From Mobilisporobacter senegalensis (lineage in GTDB: Bacteria; Bacillota; Clostridia; Lachnospirales; Lachnospiraceae): a DNA stretch of 64,000 nt. Where the stretch lies: NCBI RefSeq assembly GCF_003752155.1, contig NZ_RJVG01000008.1, positions 62,001 to 126,000 of the forward strand. The letters run 5' to 3'. Of the stretch, positions 26,789 to 34,599 are shown piece after piece (within the stretch, counting starts at the first letter, position 1; every line of letters begins with the position of its first letter). A program made the position numbers and the translations under genes. The notes under the pieces are model-generated. The model was not told where the DNA came from. It worked only from the letters and a program-made list of their open reading frames with translations, and searched no databases.

Positions 26789-27561
26789 TCACTAAGAAGA
26801 TTTTTATGTGTGAAGATAGTGTTGATGGAATTTTTACTGCCATCTATGATGCCTGGGATAGCAGATATGGACATGACAATGTAAGAATTCAGGTCCAGGG
26901 GGAAGAAATGGAATTAGAACTATTCTCTGAATATATTGATGTGGGACCGGATGAAGAAAAGATAAGAAAAGTGGCAAGATCCATAAAGGAGAAAATTTCA
27001 GAAGAAGCTTTTGACATGGTATGTAAGGCGGCCTGGTCCCATGAAAAGAATAAAGGAGATGTGATCTATCGTTTCCTTATACTAGGCTTTCACATTGGTT
27101 CAAAAGTAATAAACCTTCACAGCAATGATACAGTGATCAAGATGTTCAATATGAATCGGAATGTATTCTATGAGACACATCATTTTTTAGGATTTATTCG
27201 ATTTACAGAAAGTAAGAATCATATACTGTTCTCTAAGATAAATCCTAAGAATGATATATTACGGCTGATCGCTCCGCATTTTTCGGATCGTCTGAATAAT
27301 GAGAATTTCATCATATATGATGAAAAGAGAAAATCAGCAATTGTTCATAGAAGTGGTTATCCGTGGATTTTTACCTATGCCAATGAACTGGATGTGGATA
27401 AGTTAAGTAATTTATCCCCTGAGGAAGAAGAATTTCGTGCTCTTTGGCAAACATTTTTTGATACCATTGGAATAGAGGAACGAAAAAATTACAGGTTGCA
27501 ACGAAATAATTTACCAAAGCGTTTTCGCAGCAATATGGTTGAATTTAATACACAAGACTGA
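26785..27561 (+). CDS. Putative DNA repair protein, DUF4130 family (TIGR03915-like)
   Basis: 258 residues. The pattern FMCEDSVDGIFTAIYDAW near the start and KNHILFSKINPKNDILRLIAPHFSDRLNNENFIIYDEKR in the middle identify the DUF4130 family, which in many genomes sits beside the radical SAM protein above and near uracil-DNA-glycosylase-like proteins. It overlaps that gene by ATGA. Function is predicted from this linkage; the double LexA-like boxes upstream support a damage-response role. Confidence 0.85.
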   Translation: MITKKIFMCEDSVDGIFTAIYDAWDSRYGHDNVRIQVQGEEMELELFSEYIDVGPDEEKIRKVARSIKEKISEEAFDMVCKAAWSHEKNKGDVIYRFLILGFHIGSKVINLHSNDTVIKMFNMNRNVFYETHHFLGFIRFTESKNHILFSKINPKNDILRLIAPHFSDRLNNENFIIYDEKRKSAIVHRSGYPWIFTYANELDVDKLSNLSPEEEEFRALWQTFFDTIGIEERKNYRLQRNNLPKRFRSNMVEFNTQD

Positions 27562-27562
27562 A

Positions 27563-27612
27563 CAAAGAGCAAGAGTATTATTAGAACTGTTATTAAAAAC
27601 TCTTGCTCTTTG
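27563..27612 (+). terminator. Long hairpin after the DNA-repair pair
   Basis: CAAAGAGCAAGAGT pairs with ACTCTTGCTCTTTG over 14 bp with a 22-nt loop; the T-run is short. The rest of the gap to 27860 is AT-rich and shows nothing else I can name. Confidence 0.5.
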
Positions 27613-27860
27613 AATTATGTTCCATGAAATGACTTGCAATTATTAAATAATTATATCACTAAAGTTGATTATATTAGATGAGGTTTATGATTCATTATTT
27701 TTGATAAGTTTCTAAATAATATAACTAGAAAATTTCTGTTTATTTAGTTATGATATAAGTATCTCAAATTCTGGAATGATAGTGTAATAATTTGGCGATA
27801 TTAATACAATAGAATGAAAGAGTAATTTATATTTTTAAAAATAATAAAAAGAGGTGGATC

Positions 27861-28808
27861 ATGAGAATTAGCAGAAACAAAGTTGCAATTATCGGAGCAG
27901 GAGTGGTCGGTACAACGATTGCCTATAGCCTTGTATTGCAGGAAGTATGTGCAGAGATTACTTTAATTGATATTAATGAAGTAAAGGCATCTGGAGAAGC
28001 AATGGATTTACAACATGGGATAGAATATTGTGGAAGAAATACTAAGATCACAGCAGGAAATTATATGGATTGCAAGGATGCTGAAATTGTTGTGATTACA
28101 GCCTCTGCACCTTATAGTGGAGAATTGGACCGCCTGCAGATGATGGACAAAACAGCAAACATTATTAAATCCATTGTGCCTAATATTATGGAAAGCGGCT
28201 TTGACGGAATCATCGTAGTAGTATCAAATCCTGTTGACATTATATCGTATCTTGTTCATCATCTGTCAGGGCTTCCAAAGAGTCAGGTGATTGGAACTGG
28301 TACTGCTTTAGAGACTGCCCGGCTAAAACAGCATATTGGTGAAATTTTAAATATTGATCCAAGAAATGTAGAAGCATTTGTTTTTGGAGAACATGGAGAT
28401 TCGTTGACGGTTCCCTGGAGCCACGTAAGAGTCAGCGGTAAAAATCTAATGGAAATCATAAGAGATAATCCAGAATACAGTGATTTAGATTTAAAGAAGA
28501 TAGAAGAGTCCACCAGAAAAGCAGGCTTTGATGTACTTGGTAAAAAGGGAAATACCCAATATGGAATTGCCAGTGTGGCAACAGGAATCATTTCTGCTAT
28601 CTTAAGGGATGAATATAAGGCAATACCAGTGTCAACATATTTAGATGGTGAATATGGAGTAAAGGATGTATTTTGTGGTGTTCCGGCTATTTTAAACCGA
28701 TATGGAGTTGTAGATATTGTAGAATTACATTTAACAGAGGAAGAAACGGAACGATTTGACAATTCAGTAAATGTCATTAAAGAGAATATAGAAAAATTAG
28801 GACTATGA
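27861..28808 (+). CDS. L-lactate/malate dehydrogenase family protein with altered specificity loop
   Basis: 315 residues of the LDH/MDH superfamily. NAD site GAGVVG at residues 12-17, VVVSNPVDI, substrate Arg154 (ETAR), catalytic His178 (FGEHGDS) and Arg91 of the mobile loop are present. The specificity loop differs: by eye Tyr85 stands where lactate dehydrogenases have Gln102 and malate dehydrogenases Arg, and Glu151 where the His-pairing Asp168 is expected. It may act on another 2-hydroxyacid. Ribosome site GAGGTGG. It stands alone. Confidence 0.8.
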   Translation: MRISRNKVAIIGAGVVGTTIAYSLVLQEVCAEITLIDINEVKASGEAMDLQHGIEYCGRNTKITAGNYMDCKDAEIVVITASAPYSGELDRLQMMDKTANIIKSIVPNIMESGFDGIIVVVSNPVDIISYLVHHLSGLPKSQVIGTGTALETARLKQHIGEILNIDPRNVEAFVFGEHGDSLTVPWSHVRVSGKNLMEIIRDNPEYSDLDLKKIEESTRKAGFDVLGKKGNTQYGIASVATGIISAILRDEYKAIPVSTYLDGEYGVKDVFCGVPAILNRYGVVDIVELHLTEEETERFDNSVNVIKENIEKLGL

Positions 28809-28877
28809 GTATAAAAATGGAGAAACGTAAGAGTAGATGAATATTCTTATGTTTCTTCTTATAAAGAGGGAATAAAT

Positions 28878-29381
28878 ATGAAATATAAATTAGAACAAGT
28901 AAATGAAGAGAAAAGACCGGGATGCAGCTCCCATGGTGAAAAGGCAATGAAATTCTTTAAAGAAGGTTATAACTGTTCCCAATCGGTATTCCTGGCATTT
29001 AGCAATGAATATGGAATGGATACAGATACAGCATTAAAATTAGCTTCTTCCTTTGGAGGAGGAATGGGCAGATTAAGAGAAGTATGTGGTGCAGTCAGCG
29101 GTATGTTTTTAGTGGCAGGTTTGATATATGGTTATTCTGATCCGAAAGACTTTGAAAATAAAACGGAGCATTATAAAAGAATTCAGTATCTTGCGAAAGA
29201 ATTTCAGGATAAGAATCAATCCATAATCTGCAGGGAACTTCTAAATCTTACTGATAAAAAAAACGACCCTGTTCCGGAACAACGGACAAAGGAATATTAT
29301 CAAAAAAGGCCTTGTGTAGAACTGGTCGGGATGGCAGCAGATATTATGGAAAAATATATAGAAGAGAATAAGACTGAATAA
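28878..29381 (+). CDS. C_GCAxxG_C_C family protein
   Basis: 167 residues with the family's spaced cysteines: YNCSQSVF near residue 37, then GGGMGRLREVCGAVSGM near 67, a third cysteine in IICRELL near 117 and a fourth in RPCVELV near 147. Members are thought to handle redox or metal chemistry, often beside transporters or oxidoreductases; no activity is certain. Ribosome site GAGGGAA. It follows the LDH family gene by 69 nt, and a ZIP transporter follows it. Confidence 0.85.
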   Translation: MKYKLEQVNEEKRPGCSSHGEKAMKFFKEGYNCSQSVFLAFSNEYGMDTDTALKLASSFGGGMGRLREVCGAVSGMFLVAGLIYGYSDPKDFENKTEHYKRIQYLAKEFQDKNQSIICRELLNLTDKKNDPVPEQRTKEYYQKRPCVELVGMAADIMEKYIEENKTE

Positions 29382-29459
29382 GAGGAAACCTTAATTCTGG
29401 TATGATTTTAGCCTGGTATGAATATTAGTAAAATAACGGATATAAAGTAGGTGTAAATC

Positions 29460-30278
29460 ATAAACAATTATAATTTTTTATTTGCATTTGGAATCACTTT
29501 ATTCGCAGGAATGGCTACCGGCATGGGAAGTTTATTGACTTTATTCATAAAGCGGATGGATCATAAATTTCTAGCTGGCACACTGGGATTTTCTGCCGGA
29601 GTGATGATGTATGTTTCTACGATCGAAATGTTCCCGGAAGCAAGTAAGGTGTTAATACATACGTATGGTTTTACAAAAGGTTACGGATTTACAATAATAG
29701 CTTTTTTTGGCGGTATTGCATTAATTGCCATCATTGACCGTCTCATTCCAAGTGATTTGTTACCGGATGGATCAGGGAATAATATCATATTAAAAAAGGC
29801 GAAAAATTCCATTGGAGTCAAAGATTTTAAAATGCTAAGAACTGGATTATTTACCGTTTTGGTAGTGGCATTGCATAATTTCCCGGAAGGCTTGGTAAGT
29901 TTTATGACAAGTTTAAAAAATCCTGCATTAGGAGCCAGTATTGGAATCTCTATTGCGATACACAATATTCCAGAGGGTATCATGGTGTTTTCTCCAATAT
30001 ATTATGCTACCGGAAGTAAAAGAAAAGCGTTCTCTTATTCCTTTTACTCTGGGTTAACGGAACCGTTAGGCGCATTGATTGGATATTTTTTATTATACAA
30101 TTTTCTTAATGCGACAACCCTTGGTATTATCCTGGCAACGGTGGCAGGAATCATGGTTTATATATCTATTGATGAATTATTACCTTCAGCAGAAATCCAT
30201 GGGGAACATTATACTGCTGTTTATGGTTTTATTATAGGTATGGCAGTGATGGCTATGAATGTATTATTGTTTTCATAA
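29460..30278 (+). CDS. zupT: ZIP family metal transporter (ZupT-like), apparent ATA start
   Basis: A divalent-metal importer with about eight membrane spans. HNFPEGLVSF and HNIPEGIMVF, the paired His/Glu motifs of the metal site, are in membrane helices four and five. The first in-frame ATG (29511) has no ribosome site and would cut the first helix (FLFAFGITLFAG). The frame is open back to a stop at 29454; TAGGTG at 29448-29453 lies 6 nt before ATA at 29460, which gives a family-like N terminus of 273 residues in all. A rare start codon, or an ATG mutated to ATA, is inferred. Confidence 0.82.
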   Translation: MNNYNFLFAFGITLFAGMATGMGSLLTLFIKRMDHKFLAGTLGFSAGVMMYVSTIEMFPEASKVLIHTYGFTKGYGFTIIAFFGGIALIAIIDRLIPSDLLPDGSGNNIILKKAKNSIGVKDFKMLRTGLFTVLVVALHNFPEGLVSFMTSLKNPALGASIGISIAIHNIPEGIMVFSPIYYATGSKRKAFSYSFYSGLTEPLGALIGYFLLYNFLNATTLGIILATVAGIMVYISIDELLPSAEIHGEHYTAVYGFIIGMAVMAMNVLLFS

Positions 30279-30283
30279 ATATG

Positions 30284-30335
30284 AAAGAAAGAGCAAGTAA
30301 ACAGACATCTCTATTACTTGCTCTTTCTTTTGTAT
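30284..30335. terminator. Bidirectional terminator between zupT and ohrR
   Basis: A 17-bp perfect stem running AAAGAAAGAGCAAGTAA (30284-30300) to its complement at 30314-30330, loop 13 nt, between convergent genes. Confidence 0.82.
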
Positions 30336-30354
30336 TTTTAATTCATCTTATCTA

Positions 30355-30846
30355 TTAAGTTTTATCTGATTTATTAATATCTCCCATAAATTCATGGAGA
30401 TAAGACAGAAGCTGCCTGATATTTTGAGTATTTATATTTGTTGAACAAAGTAAATCTTCTGGAATATGAATTGCTTCTTTTTTCAGATCTATTCCTTTTT
30501 GAGTTAATTTAATATATACATTCCGCTCATCATTACTGCTTCGAATTCTCTTAATATAATCAAGAGCCTCCAATTTTTTCAGAAGAGGGGTCAATGTACC
30601 TGAATCCAGATAAAGCCGTTTCCCCAGCTCCTTTACAGTAACCTGATCTTTTTCCCATAGAGCAAGTAAGGTGATATATCCGGTATAAGTAAGTCCAAGA
30701 GGATCAAGAATTGGTTTATATTTTCTGATAATCTCTTTGGAGCTGACATAAAGAGCAAAACATAGCTGATTATCAAGTGTTAATATATTTTCTAAATTAT
30801 AATTCATATTCTCCTGATTAAAATTTTGTTTTTTTGACGACTTCAT
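30355..30846 (-). CDS. ohrR: OhrR-type MarR regulator of organic peroxide response
   Basis: 163 residues from the chosen ATG, which follows AAAGGA on the minus strand; an ATG ten codons upstream lacks one. The redox cysteine of OhrR is present in LDNQLCFALY, followed by LGLTYTGYITLLALWE, LYLDSGTLTPLLKKLEALDYI and DERNVYIKLT, all OhrR hallmarks. Oxidation of that cysteine releases the repressor from DNA. It is divergent from a glutathione peroxidase gene, and the shared region contains an operator of the B. subtilis OhrR type. Confidence 0.9.
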   Translation of the reverse strand: MKSSKKQNFNQENMNYNLENILTLDNQLCFALYVSSKEIIRKYKPILDPLGLTYTGYITLLALWEKDQVTVKELGKRLYLDSGTLTPLLKKLEALDYIKRIRSSNDERNVYIKLTQKGIDLKKEAIHIPEDLLCSTNINTQNIRQLLSYLHEFMGDINKSDKT

Positions 30847-30922
30847 AAAATGTGGAATCCTTTCATTGTATTTCATGCAATTAAATAGTAACCAATTAAT
30901 TAAGAAAAGTCAAGAAAAAGGA

Positions 30923-30960
30923 TTGACATTTACAATTTAATTGTTTAAAATTAAATTGTA
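30923..30960 (+). promoter_or_regulatory. OhrR operator overlapping the peroxidase operon promoter
   Basis: TTGACA (30923-30928), 17-nt spacer, TAAAAT (30946-30951). A dyad at 30931-30960 (arms TACAATTTAATT and AATTAAATTGTA) covers spacer, -10 and start site and closely resembles the known OhrR site built from TACAATT repeats. Confidence 0.82.
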
Positions 30961-31111
30961 AACAATTAAAAGGAACTGTATCTTAATTAAGTTCCACTTA
31001 ATAGGAGTAAAAAACGTGAACCGGTACATAATGAAAGTATTAAATAATTATTATGTACATTAATGCAAATCAGACTAAAATAGAATGAAATTCAAGAGAG
31101 GAGAAAAGATT

Positions 31112-31657
31112 ATGAATATTTATGAATTTAAAGCAAAAAATAGATTTGATGAGGAAATAGTCTTAGACCAATATAAAGGAGACGTTGTACTTATTATTAA
31201 TTCCGCAACTCAGTGTGGATTTACACCACAGTATGATGCTCTTCAGGATTTATATGAAAAGTATGCCAATGATGGATTTGTAATTTTAGACTTTCCATGT
31301 AATCAATTTGGAAATCAGGCACCAGGATCAGATGAAGAAATAGCTTCCTTTTGTGATGCCAATTATGGTGTCAGTTTCCCAACATTTTCAAAAATAGAGG
31401 TAAATGGAGAGAATGCCCATCCCCTTTTTAAATATCTTGTAAATGAGAAAGGTTTCGCAGGATTTGATGAAGGCCATAAATTAACACCTGTTTTAGATAA
31501 GATGTTGTCTGAGGCAGATCCGGATTATAAAAACAAACCAAGTATTAAATGGAACTTTACTAAATTCCTAATTGATCGTGAAGGCAATGTTGTGGAAAGA
31601 TATGAACCAACGGAAGATATCTTTAATATTGAGGAAAGAATAAAAGAATTATTATAG
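31112..31657 (+). CDS. Glutathione peroxidase family thiol peroxidase
   Basis: 181 residues. The peroxidatic cysteine lies in NSATQCGFTPQY near residue 36, the family loop is FPCNQFGNQAPG near 67, and WNFTKFLID carries the Trp/Asn of the active site. The position filled by selenocysteine in animal enzymes is Cys. Bacterial members usually use thioredoxin. ATG 31112 behind AGAGGAG is chosen over 31085. It heads a probable operon with a D-2-hydroxyacid dehydrogenase and dtd under OhrR control. Confidence 0.9.
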   Translation: MNIYEFKAKNRFDEEIVLDQYKGDVVLIINSATQCGFTPQYDALQDLYEKYANDGFVILDFPCNQFGNQAPGSDEEIASFCDANYGVSFPTFSKIEVNGENAHPLFKYLVNEKGFAGFDEGHKLTPVLDKMLSEADPDYKNKPSIKWNFTKFLIDREGNVVERYEPTEDIFNIEERIKELL

Positions 31658-31680
31658 CTATATAAATTGGAGGTCAGAAC

Positions 31681-32661
31681 ATGGTTAAAATATGTTTCTA
31701 TGATACAAAACCTTACGATAAAATCTATTTTGAAGAATTAAGCAAAAATTATGATTTTGAGATAGATTACCTGGAGTCCAAGTTGAATCATAAGACCGCA
31801 GTTTTATCGAATGGTTATGATGCAGTGGTTGCTTTTGTAAATGATACCATTGATAGTAAAACAATTGATATTCTTTATAACAATGGAGTGAAGATGATTG
31901 CCATGCGTTGTGCAGGATACAATAATGTTGATTTTAAAGCGGCAAAAGGCAAGATACATGTGGTGAGAGTACCGGCTTATTCACCATATGCAGTTGCTGA
32001 ACATGCGATAGCATTATTATTAACATTAAATCGAAAGACACATAAGGCATATATTAGAACAAGGGATTTTAACTTCAGCCTCAATGGGCTGGTTGGATTT
32101 GATCTTTATGGAAAAACCATGGGAGTGATAGGAACAGGTAAAATAGGAAAAGTTTTTATAGATATATGTAAGGGGTTCGGACTTAAGGTAATTGCTTATG
32201 ATCCATATCCTGATAAAGAATCAGGGATTCAGTATGTTGACTTTAATGAATTATGTAAAGAATCGGATATTATATCCCTTCACTGCCCTTTGACAAAGGA
32301 TACGCTGCATATGATCAATTCCAAATCAATGGATAAGATGAAAGATGGAGTTTATATTATTAATACTTCCAGAGGTGCACTCATAGATACAGAAGATTTA
32401 TTAAATGCAATTAAAGATGAAAAAATCGGTGGTGCGGCATTGGATGTATATGAGGAAGAAACCGAACTTTTCTATGAGGATATGTCTTATAAGATCATAC
32501 AGGATGATGTGCTGTCAAGAATTATTTCCATGCCCAATGTAATTGTCTCTTCCCATCAGGCGTTTCTGACAAATGAGGCGCTTCATAATATCGCAGATAC
32601 TACCCTTCTTAATATAAAACGCTTTTTTGTCGATAATATATTGGAAAATGAAGTTTGTTAA
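31681..32661 (+). CDS. D-2-hydroxyacid dehydrogenase (D-lactate dehydrogenase type)
   Basis: 326 residues. MRCAGYNNVD, VPAYSPYAVAEHA, the NAD site GVIGTGKIGKVF near residue 151, NTSRGALIDTEDL (catalytic Arg), and the final catalytic His in SSHQAFLTNEAL fit the fermentative D-LDH branch. It reduces pyruvate to D-lactate with NADH, or a related 2-oxoacid. Starts behind GGAGGT, 23 nt after the peroxidase, and the next gene follows by 24 nt, so all three are probably co-transcribed. Confidence 0.88.
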   Translation: MVKICFYDTKPYDKIYFEELSKNYDFEIDYLESKLNHKTAVLSNGYDAVVAFVNDTIDSKTIDILYNNGVKMIAMRCAGYNNVDFKAAKGKIHVVRVPAYSPYAVAEHAIALLLTLNRKTHKAYIRTRDFNFSLNGLVGFDLYGKTMGVIGTGKIGKVFIDICKGFGLKVIAYDPYPDKESGIQYVDFNELCKESDIISLHCPLTKDTLHMINSKSMDKMKDGVYIINTSRGALIDTEDLLNAIKDEKIGGAALDVYEEETELFYEDMSYKIIQDDVLSRIISMPNVIVSSHQAFLTNEALHNIADTTLLNIKRFFVDNILENEVC

Positions 32662-32685
32662 TAATATTAAGGAGAGAAATATATC

Positions 32686-33120
32686 ATGAAATTTGTAATA
32701 CAAAGGGTAACCCATGCTAAGGTAACAGTTGAGAATACGGTGGCAGGAAAGATCAATAAAGGCTTTTTAGTATTCATTGGTGTAGGAGCAGAAGATACCA
32801 AAGAAGAAGCAGACCGTCTGATCAATAAAATGATTCATTTACGTATCTTTGAAGATGAGAATGGGAAAACTAATCTTGCTTTAAAAGATGTTAAAGGAGA
32901 ACTTTTATTAATATCTCAATTTACTTTGTATGCAGATTGCAGGAAAGGAAACCGTCCTTCCTTTATAAATGCCGGGAAGCCGGAATTAGCCAATGAACTT
33001 TACGAATATATTATCAGTGAATGTAAAAAGCATATTGAAGTAGTAGAGAAAGGCGTTTTTGGTGGAGATATGCAGGTTGAACTTTTAAATGACGGGCCAT
33101 TTACAATAATTTTAGATTAA
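32686..33120 (+). CDS. dtd: D-aminoacyl-tRNA deacylase
   Basis: 144 residues. The DTD signatures [17 protein letters not shown] (residues 80-96) and NDGPFTIIL near the end are exact, and the N terminus [13 protein letters not shown] is typical. It hydrolyses D-amino acids (and glycine) mischarged on tRNA through the RNA of the substrate. Usually beside relA; here it is the third gene after peroxidase and D-LDH. Ribosome site AAGGAGAG. Confidence 0.95.
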   Translation: MKFVIQRVTHAKVTVENTVAGKINKGFLVFIGVGAEDTKEEADRLINKMIHLRIFEDENGKTNLALKDVKGELLLISQFTLYADCRKGNRPSFINAGKPELANELYEYIISECKKHIEVVEKGVFGGDMQVELLNDGPFTIILD

Positions 33121-33132
33121 ATATAAAAAGTA

Positions 33133-33161
33133 TTGACTTTATAAATTTATAATGATAAAAT
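33133..33161 (+). promoter_or_regulatory. Promoter of the first antiterminator gene
   Basis: TTGACT (33133-33138), 17-nt spacer, TAAAAT (33156-33161). Confidence 0.75.
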
Positions 33162-33183
33162 TGCACGGGTAAGTCAAAGAAAT

Positions 33184-33252
33184 GGATTGTGACTGATGAT
33201 GCAGGCAAGACCAACTTAGTAGTAGCAATTATTACAAGTATGGTCTTTTTTT
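33184..33252 (+). promoter_or_regulatory. RAT antiterminator and overlapping terminator, first copy
   Basis: RAT element at 33184-33212 (GGATTGTGACTG... AGGCAAGACC). Its last seven bases start the terminator stem AAGACCA (33207-33213), which pairs with TGGTCTT (33241-33247) before a T-run. The two structures exclude each other, the classic LicT/BglG switch. It lies in the leader of a LicT-type gene, so this is autoregulation. Confidence 0.88.
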
Positions 33253-33276
33253 TCGTGATGGCAACGAGCCGATCAG

Positions 33277-33382
33277 CAGTATAACTAAACCGGAACCTAT
33301 GTTTACATAAAGGTTCCAGTTTAGTTATACTGATAGTGGGCGACTGCCCACGAACTTTAGAAGCACGAAGGGCTTCTAAAGT
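33277..33382 (+). repeat. Three consecutive hairpins in the antiterminator leader
   Basis: A 22-bp stem (33277-33298 with 33311-33332; one G-U), then GTGGGC-N4-GCCCAC (33336-33351), then an 11-bp stem ACTTTAGAAGC/GCTTCTAAAGT (33354-33382). None has a T-run. Confidence 0.65.
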
Positions 33383-33393
33383 CTGTAAGGCGA

Positions 33394-33495
33394 GCAATAT
33401 ATTGTAAGGCAATATATTATAAGGCAATATATTGTAAGGCAATATATTATAAGGCAATATATTGTAAGGCAATATATTGTAAGGCAATATATTGC
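33394..33495. repeat. 15-bp tandem repeat, six units and a partial seventh
   Basis: Unit GCAATATATTGTAAG; units 2 and 4 differ by one base (A for G). Each contains the self-complementary CAATATATTG. Followed by two related GGCGCTATAT words at about 33498-33526. It occupies the leader between the RAT terminator and the licT-like start and encodes nothing I trust. Confidence 0.9.
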
Positions 33496-33602
33496 TTGGC
33501 GCTATATATCCACAAGGCGCTATATGGTCGAAAGCATCAGATACAGTGATACTTCCAATTGTTAGACGCGTAAACAAAACAGAAGATATCCGGTAAAATT
33601 TG

Positions 33603-33651
33603 ATTCATAGAATTGACTTAATTCATAGAATTGATTTAATTCATAGAATTG
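33603..33651. repeat. 18-bp direct repeat, 2.7 copies
   Basis: Unit ATTCATAGAATTGACTTA; the second has one change. It ends 23 nt before the antiterminator ATG and leaves an open frame upstream that could be mistaken for extra coding sequence. Confidence 0.85.
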
Positions 33652-33674
33652 TTTTGCAGAATGAGAGGGATAGA

Positions 33675-34508
33675 ATGTATAAGATTACAAAAGTAATTAA
33701 TAACAACTTTATATGTTCTGTGAATGAAAAGGGAGAAGAGGTAATACTTAGAGGTCCTGGAATAGGATTTGGCAAGAAAGCCAATGATCTTGCAGCAGAA
33801 GATAAAATTGAGAAAATTTATAGCATGACATCTCAAATAGCACTTAGCAAGTTACAGAGCCTGGTTGCTGATATTCCTCTTATTCATGTAGAAGTTTGCA
33901 CGGAGATTATCGAAAAGATCAAGAAAGATCTGGGAAAGCAATTAAATGACAATATCTATATTACTTTGACAGACCACCTTAATTTTGCAATAGAAAGACA
34001 GCGTATGGATCAAGAATATGCCAATGCAATTTTGTGGGAAATTAAAAAGTTTTATCCTCTTGAATTTAAGATGGGGTTGCAGGCATTAGACATTGTGAAA
34101 GAAAAATTAGGTGTAACATTAAAAGAAGATGAAGCGGGCTTTATCGCACTTCATATTGTAAACTCTGAGTTAGATACTAATATGAATGAGATGGTGCAGA
34201 TAACAAACCTGATTCAGGATATCCTGGAAATAACCAAGAATTACTACAAGATAGAATTTGATGAAGATTCCCTGCATTTTTCAAGATTTATTACTCACCT
34301 GAAATATTTTGGACAGAGAATATATCATAATAAAAAAGTGAAGGATAATGATTTTCATCTGCAAAAAATTATAAAAACGAATTATAGTAAAGATTATAAA
34401 TGTGCAGAACTAATACAAAATTATGTAAAAGACAAGTATCATCAGGAGTTGACTGGCGAAGAGATGATGTTTTTAACCTTACATTTAAAAAGAATATCTT
34501 TTGAATAA
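33675..34508 (+). CDS. LicT/BglG family transcription antiterminator, first copy
   Basis: 277 residues: RNA-binding CAT domain (1-55; KVINNNFICSVNEKGEE, GPGIGFGKK), PRD1 (about 65-170) and PRD2 (170-277). Regulatory histidines stand in TDHLNFAIER, ALHIVNSE, FITHLKYF and TLHLKRI. The protein stabilises RAT hairpins so that transcription passes the overlapping terminator; PTS phosphorylation sets its activity. ATG 33675 behind GAGGGA is used; the frame from 33600 only adds repeat-derived residues. A RAT precedes it and another precedes the PTS gene that follows. Confidence 0.92.
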   Translation: MYKITKVINNNFICSVNEKGEEVILRGPGIGFGKKANDLAAEDKIEKIYSMTSQIALSKLQSLVADIPLIHVEVCTEIIEKIKKDLGKQLNDNIYITLTDHLNFAIERQRMDQEYANAILWEIKKFYPLEFKMGLQALDIVKEKLGVTLKEDEAGFIALHIVNSELDTNMNEMVQITNLIQDILEITKNYYKIEFDEDSLHFSRFITHLKYFGQRIYHNKKVKDNDFHLQKIIKTNYSKDYKCAELIQNYVKDKYHQELTGEEMMFLTLHLKRISFE

Positions 34509-34511
34509 AGT

Positions 34512-34567
34512 GGATTGTGACTGGTTATTCAGGCAAGACCTAATTAGGAATAATTGGGTCTTTTTTT
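34512..34567 (+). promoter_or_regulatory. RAT antiterminator and terminator, second copy, before the PTS gene
   Basis: RAT element at 34512-34540, differing from the first copy only in the loop region. The terminator has a 12-bp stem (AAGACCTAATTA with TAATTGGGTCTT, one G-U), loop GGAA and seven or more T. It controls read-through from the antiterminator gene into the PTS gene. Confidence 0.9.
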
Positions 34568-34599
34568 ATGCAAAATAATATATCATGGAGGTAAATAAA

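Noticed and set aside
33394-33495. Possible CRISPR array
   Set aside because: Units are 15 bp and contiguous, with no spacers and no cas genes.
33101-33577. Minus-strand ORF of 158 codons with NILPY repeats
   Set aside because: It is generated by the 15-bp tandem repeat and by the RAT leader read backwards; no ribosome site, and its composition is repeat-driven.
33600-33674. N-terminal extension of the first antiterminator (HRIDL repeats)
   Set aside because: Encoded by the 18-bp direct repeat; the family starts at MYKITKVINNN.
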